From NCBI RefSeq assembly GCF_014207985.1, contig NZ_JACHMI010000001.1:7547001-7611000 (forward strand): 64,000 nucleotides of DNA. The letters run 5' to 3'. The position numbers were made by a program, and so were the translations under genes. The DNA is from Nonomuraea rubra. GTDB taxonomy: Bacteria > Actinomycetota > Actinomycetes > Streptosporangiales > Streptosporangiaceae. The notes below the pieces were generated by a model, which did no database searches, was not told the DNA's origin, and was given only the letters and a program-made list of their open reading frames with translations. The stretch's first letter is position 1, and every line of letters starts with the position of its first letter. Positions 60,838 through 64,000 of the stretch are shown here, piece after piece.

Positions 60838-61482
60838 GTGCCCAATCTGCCCGAGCTCGCGCATCGTACGTTCTTCCGGACGCTTTCCCTGCTGTCCCCC
60901 AAGGGGCAGGGCGTGATCCTGCGCCGCTACTTCGACTGGTGGCACCGCACCCCCGACCCGTGGAAGCTGTCGACCGACGGCTACGAGCAGCACAAGTACC
61001 GGTCGACGCTCGAGCACGTGCCGGCCCGGCCGTACCGGCGCATCGTCGAGGTCGGCTGCGCGGAGGGCGTCTTCACCCACGCGCTCGCCGCCACCTACCC
61101 CGACGCCGAGATCACCGGGATGGACGTCTCGGGGCGGGCGCTGGCGCGGGCCAGGGAGCGGGTGCCCGAGGAGGGCGGGCGGGTGCGGTTCGTGCAGGCC
61201 GACCTGCTCACCCACCCGGTGGAGCGGAGCTTCGAGCTGGCGTTCTGCTCGGAGACGCTCTACTACCTGGGGCGGCACGAACGCCTGCAGCGGGCCGCCG
61301 AGCAGCTCAGCGGGCTGCTGGTGCCCGACGGGGTGCTGGTGGCCGTCCATCCCTGGCCCGAGGCGAGCCGGCTGCACGGATATCTGGACGCGCACGAGTC
61401 GCTGAAGCGGCTCGGCGAGGAGGTCTACACGGCCTCCTCCCGGCCGTTCGCGGTCACCGTCTACGGCGCGAAACCCTCCTGA
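60838..61482 (+). CDS. Class I SAM-dependent methyltransferase (NodS-like)
   Basis: A 214-residue methyltransferase with motif I IVEVGCAEGVFTHAL, motif II ITGMDVSGRALARARERV and FELAFCSETLYYLGRH. The SETLYYL motif is typical of NodS-type N-methyltransferases. The GTG at 60838 has GAGAGA upstream; earlier starts lack support. The stop overlaps the convergent MazG-like gene by 22 bases. Confidence 0.85.
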   Translation: MPNLPELAHRTFFRTLSLLSPKGQGVILRRYFDWWHRTPDPWKLSTDGYEQHKYRSTLEHVPARPYRRIVEVGCAEGVFTHALAATYPDAEITGMDVSGRALARARERVPEEGGRVRFVQADLLTHPVERSFELAFCSETLYYLGRHERLQRAAEQLSGLLVPDGVLVAVHPWPEASRLHGYLDAHESLKRLGEEVYTASSRPFAVTVYGAKPS

Positions 61483-61811
61483 GGCGGGCGGCGGTCGAGG
61501 GCCTGGGTCCACTTGACGGCCACGGCCGCCACCTGGATGAGCTCCGCCCTGAGCCGGTCCGGGTCCGCTTCCGCGAACGCCTCCATGACCTCCTCGGCCA
61601 GGATGTGCCGCCAGGTCAGCGCCCCTCCCCTGGCCGCGCTGTCCGTCGCGTCCCTGGCCAGGTCGGAGGCGGCCGCCGTGCCCTCGCCGCCGGTGCCGTC
61701 GGGCAGCGGCTGCAGGCCGAACCTGGCGTCCTGCGCCGCCCGCTCGGCCGCCACCTCCGCCAGCACCCGGGCCAGTGACCCCGGCACCCCCGCATCGCCG
61801 TCATGTGTCAT
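61461..61811 (-). CDS. MazG-like protein
   Basis: A 116-residue helical protein with HILAEEVMEAFAEADPDRLR and ELIQVAAVAVKWTQALDRRP, resembling MazG-type nucleotide pyrophosphohydrolases, whose EEVxE and distal E/D residues bind Mg2+. The second acid motif is only partly clear. It overlaps the convergent methyltransferase gene. Confidence 0.72.
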   Translation of the reverse strand: MTHDGDAGVPGSLARVLAEVAAERAAQDARFGLQPLPDGTGGEGTAAASDLARDATDSAARGGALTWRHILAEEVMEAFAEADPDRLRAELIQVAAVAVKWTQALDRRPPQEGFAP

Positions 61812-61832
61812 GGGGCTCAGTCTCGCCTACCG

Positions 61833-62792
61833 TCACGCCTGCCCGGACCGCTTCCCGCGGGGCGGGCGGAAGGCGGGGCCCAGGTCGGTGGGGTGGGAGC
61901 AGACGTGGTCGCGGAAGGCGCGGGCCGCCGGGGTCAGCCGCTCCCCCGCGGGCCAGCTCACCCCGACCGTCCTGAACACGGGCGGCGACAGCGGGATCTC
62001 CACCACGCCACCGGCCGGCGGGTGATCCGATCGCGGCAGGAGTGCCACCCCCAGCCCCGCCGCCACCAGCCCGCGCACGGTCTCCGACTCCTGCCCCTCG
62101 AACGCGATCCGCGGCTCGAACCCCGCCGCCGCGCACAGGTCGTCGGTGATCTGCCGCAGGCCGTACCCGTGCTCCAGCGTCACCAGGTCCTCGCCCTCCA
62201 GATCGGCCGCCCGCACCCGCGTCCTGGTGGCCAGGCGGTGGGACGGCGGCGCGCACAGCAGGAGCTCCTGGTCGGCGAGGGGGCGGCTGACGAGGCCGGG
62301 GTCGCCGAGCGGCATGGGGGCCACGAACACCAGGTCGATCTCGCCCTCGTGCAGGGCGTCCAGCATGTCCTGCCGAGACCCCTGCGCCAGGCTGAAGCGG
62401 ATGCCCGGGTTGCGCTCCCTGAACCCGCCGATGAGCGACGGCACCAGCGTGCGCCCGAGCAGGTGCAGGAAGCCGAGGACGATGCGCCCGCTGCCCGGGT
62501 CGATCTCCTCGCGCACCTCGCGGGCGGCGGCGGTCATGGCCGCCAGCGCGCGGGTGGAGGCGGCGGCCAGCGTACGTCCCGTCCTGGTCAGGCGGATGCC
62601 ACGGCCGGACGGGAGGACGAGCGGGGCGCCCACGACCTCGGCCAGGGCGGCGAGGCGGCGGCTGGCGGTGGGCTGCGGGACGCCGAGCAGGTCGGCCGCG
62701 CGCGTCACGTGCCCGGTCTCGCCCACGGCGGCCAGCAGCGCGAGGGCCGGGGCCAGGCGGGCGGCCAGGCGATCGTCCGAATCATCCATCAC
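61833..62792 (-). CDS. LysR-family transcriptional regulator
   Basis: A 319-residue regulator. N-terminal winged helix: HVTRAADLLGVPQPTASRRL, then the LysR substrate-binding domain (IVLGFLHLLGRTLVPSLIGG, DLVFVAPMPLGDPGLVSRPL). It is divergent from an MFS transporter across about 63 bp containing a palindrome, so it most likely controls that transporter. Confidence 0.9.
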   Translation of the reverse strand: MMDDSDDRLAARLAPALALLAAVGETGHVTRAADLLGVPQPTASRRLAALAEVVGAPLVLPSGRGIRLTRTGRTLAAASTRALAAMTAAAREVREEIDPGSGRIVLGFLHLLGRTLVPSLIGGFRERNPGIRFSLAQGSRQDMLDALHEGEIDLVFVAPMPLGDPGLVSRPLADQELLLCAPPSHRLATRTRVRAADLEGEDLVTLEHGYGLRQITDDLCAAAGFEPRIAFEGQESETVRGLVAAGLGVALLPRSDHPPAGGVVEIPLSPPVFRTVGVSWPAGERLTPAARAFRDHVCSHPTDLGPAFRPPRGKRSGQA

Positions 62793-62804
62793 GGTATGAA
62801 TTAT

Positions 62805-62816
62805 CGCCCATGGGCG
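62805..62816. promoter_or_regulatory. Candidate LysR-binding palindrome
   Basis: cgcccatgggcg is a perfect 12-bp palindrome in the short gap between the divergent LysR and MFS genes, 13 bases from the LysR start codon. Confidence 0.45.
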
Positions 62817-62855
62817 TATTAGACGTATTTATTAGCCTTGCTTAGCGTTTGGGGG

Positions 62856-64000
62856 GTGGTGGTTCTCCAGGCTTCCGAGCCCGTCGTCGGCACGCGGCGG
62901 GTCAGCGCGGCCGTGGCCGCGGCCGGGCTGTCGTCCTTCGCCCTGCTGTACGCGCCCCAGCCGGTGCTGCCCCAGCTCGCGGCGGCGTACGGGCTGGACC
63001 CGGGCAGCGCCTCGCTGGCGATCGGGGTGGCGACCGCCTCGCTGGCCGTCGCGGTGCTGCCGCTGGCCTGGCTGGCCGGGGTGGCCGGGCGGCGGCGGGT
63101 GATCGTCTGGTCGGTGGTGGTGTCGGCGGTGATCGGCCTGCTGCTGCCGCTGGCGCCGTCCTTCCCGGTGTTCCTCGTGATGCGCGGGGTGCAGGGCGTG
63201 GCGATCGCCGGCTTCGCCGGGGTGGCGGCGGCGTACCTGGCCGACCAGGTCGGCACGGGGCGGCTGGCCGGGGCGGTGGGCGCGATGATCGCCGGGAACT
63301 CGGTCGGGGGGATGCTGGGGCGGCTCGGCGCCGGGTTCGCCGCGGACCCGCTGGGGTGGCACGGCGCGCTGGTCGCGGTGGCGGGGGTGGCGCTGGTGTG
63401 CGCGCTGTTCACGGTCGCGACCCTGCCCAGGACGACGACCGACGGCCACCGGGCGCCCGCGCGGAAGGGGCGGGGCGGCGGGGTGCGGGTCGGGTTCGGG
63501 CTGGTGGCGCCGTTCGCCGTGGGGGCGCTGGCCATGGGGGCGTTCGTGGCGCTGTACAACGCGGCCGGGTTCCGGCTGGCCGCGCCGCCGATCGCGCTGA
63601 GCCCGGCCGCCGCCTCGCTGGTGTTCCTCTCCTACGCCATGGGGACCGCGTCCTCGGCCGCCGCCGGACGGCTGGCCACGCGCCTGGGCCGGACCCCGGC
63701 GCTGGTGGCGGCGCTGGTCGTGACCGTGGCGGGGTCGGCGCTGACCGCGCACCCGTCGCTGCCCGTCATCGCGCTCGGCTTCGCCGTCCTGACCGCCGGG
63801 TTCTTCGCCGCGCACGCCATCGCCAACGCCTGGGTGACCGCCGACGCGCCCCCGCCCGCCCGGGGCAGGGCCGCCGGCGTCTACACGCTCTGCTACTACC
63901 TCGGCAGCGGCGCGGGCGGCACCGCCGGCGCCGTCGTGTACGGCCACGCGGGCTGGACGTGGCTGGTCGTCATGACGTCGGCCTGGCTGCTGCTGGCCGC
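62856..64000 (+). CDS. MFS transporter (partial, runs off window edge)
   Basis: A frame open from a GTG at 62856 (or 62859) to the end of the window, more than 380 residues with about 11-12 hydrophobic segments; its C-terminus lies outside. Visible signatures: SSFALLYAPQPVLPQLAAAY, VMRGVQGVAIAGFAGVAAAY and VYTLCYYLGSGAGGTAGAVV, typical of YybF/YnfM-type MFS proteins encoded beside LysR regulators. No Shine-Dalgarno is clear, so the start is approximate. Likely an exporter of small organic compounds. Confidence 0.85.
   Translation, partial: MVVLQASEPVVGTRRVSAAVAAAGLSSFALLYAPQPVLPQLAAAYGLDPGSASLAIGVATASLAVAVLPLAWLAGVAGRRRVIVWSVVVSAVIGLLLPLAPSFPVFLVMRGVQGVAIAGFAGVAAAYLADQVGTGRLAGAVGAMIAGNSVGGMLGRLGAGFAADPLGWHGALVAVAGVALVCALFTVATLPRTTTDGHRAPARKGRGGGVRVGFGLVAPFAVGALAMGAFVALYNAAGFRLAAPPIALSPAAASLVFLSYAMGTASSAAAGRLATRLGRTPALVAALVVTVAGSALTAHPSLPVIALGFAVLTAGFFAAHAIANAWVTADAPPPARGRAAGVYTLCYYLGSGAGGTAGAVVYGHAGWTWLVVMTSAWLLLA

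Overview
The window is about 64 kb of very GC-rich, densely coded DNA with frequent GTG starts and strong G/C third-position bias. A GerW/YtfJ-type sporulation protein, DUF2382/DUF4142/DUF1918 proteins, a SigE-family ECF sigma factor, a NarL-type kinase/regulator pair and an MmyB-type XRE regulator point to a sporulating filamentous actinomycete. My inference is Streptosporangiaceae (Nonomuraea-like); no rRNA or marker gene is present to prove it. I see no tRNA, rRNA, CRISPR array, insertion sequence or prophage.

Region by region: 0-6 kb holds central carbon genes (overlapping pgi-zwf, a GerW gene downstream, and a divergent phosphoketolase). 6-8.5 kb is a signalling block (PAS histidine kinase, HATPase protein, LuxR regulator). 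8.8-10.5 kb is a two-subunit cation/proton antiporter. 10.5-13.2 kb holds two right-handed-helix repeat proteins. 13.2-19.7 kb is mixed (39-residue membrane peptide, XRE regulator, FMN reductase, aldo/keto reductase, nucleotidyltransferase, CopC, fatty acid desaturase). 20-25.5 kb is a one-strand cluster of two flavoenzymes, an MFS exporter, an 84-residue peptide and an unknown protein, resembling a small specialised-metabolite locus. 25.8-34.4 kb holds a secreted sialidase-like protein, stress-type DUF2382/DUF4142 proteins, an alpha/beta hydrolase with an altered triad, an acetylxylan-esterase-like enzyme and others. 34.4-38.5 kb is one 1355-residue secreted beta-rich protein of unknown role. 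38.6-43.5 kb is mixed and includes a tandem Phd-like regulator with a leaderless promoter and a short decayed interval.

The most coherent system is at 43.5-54.8 kb. Eight genes on the minus strand (solute-binding protein, two permeases, two ATPases, M20 peptidase, P1/DmpA-type aminopeptidase, aldehyde dehydrogenase) all overlap their neighbours. They are read divergently from a GntR/FCD regulator. The 17-bp palindrome in that divergent gap (54002-54018) recurs almost identically 10.5 kb away in the promoter of a short-chain dehydrogenase (43489-43505), which defines a small regulon for import and breakdown of an unidentified peptide- or amide-like substrate.

54.8-64 kb holds a class III nucleotide cyclase, an ECF sigma factor with its probable own promoter, an aminotransferase, a luciferase-like oxidoreductase, an acyl-CoA synthetase, a methyltransferase, a MazG-like protein and a LysR/MFS divergent pair cut by the window edge. 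Short GC-rich tandem repeats (9-33 bp units) recur through the window, several placed exactly at gene 3' ends.
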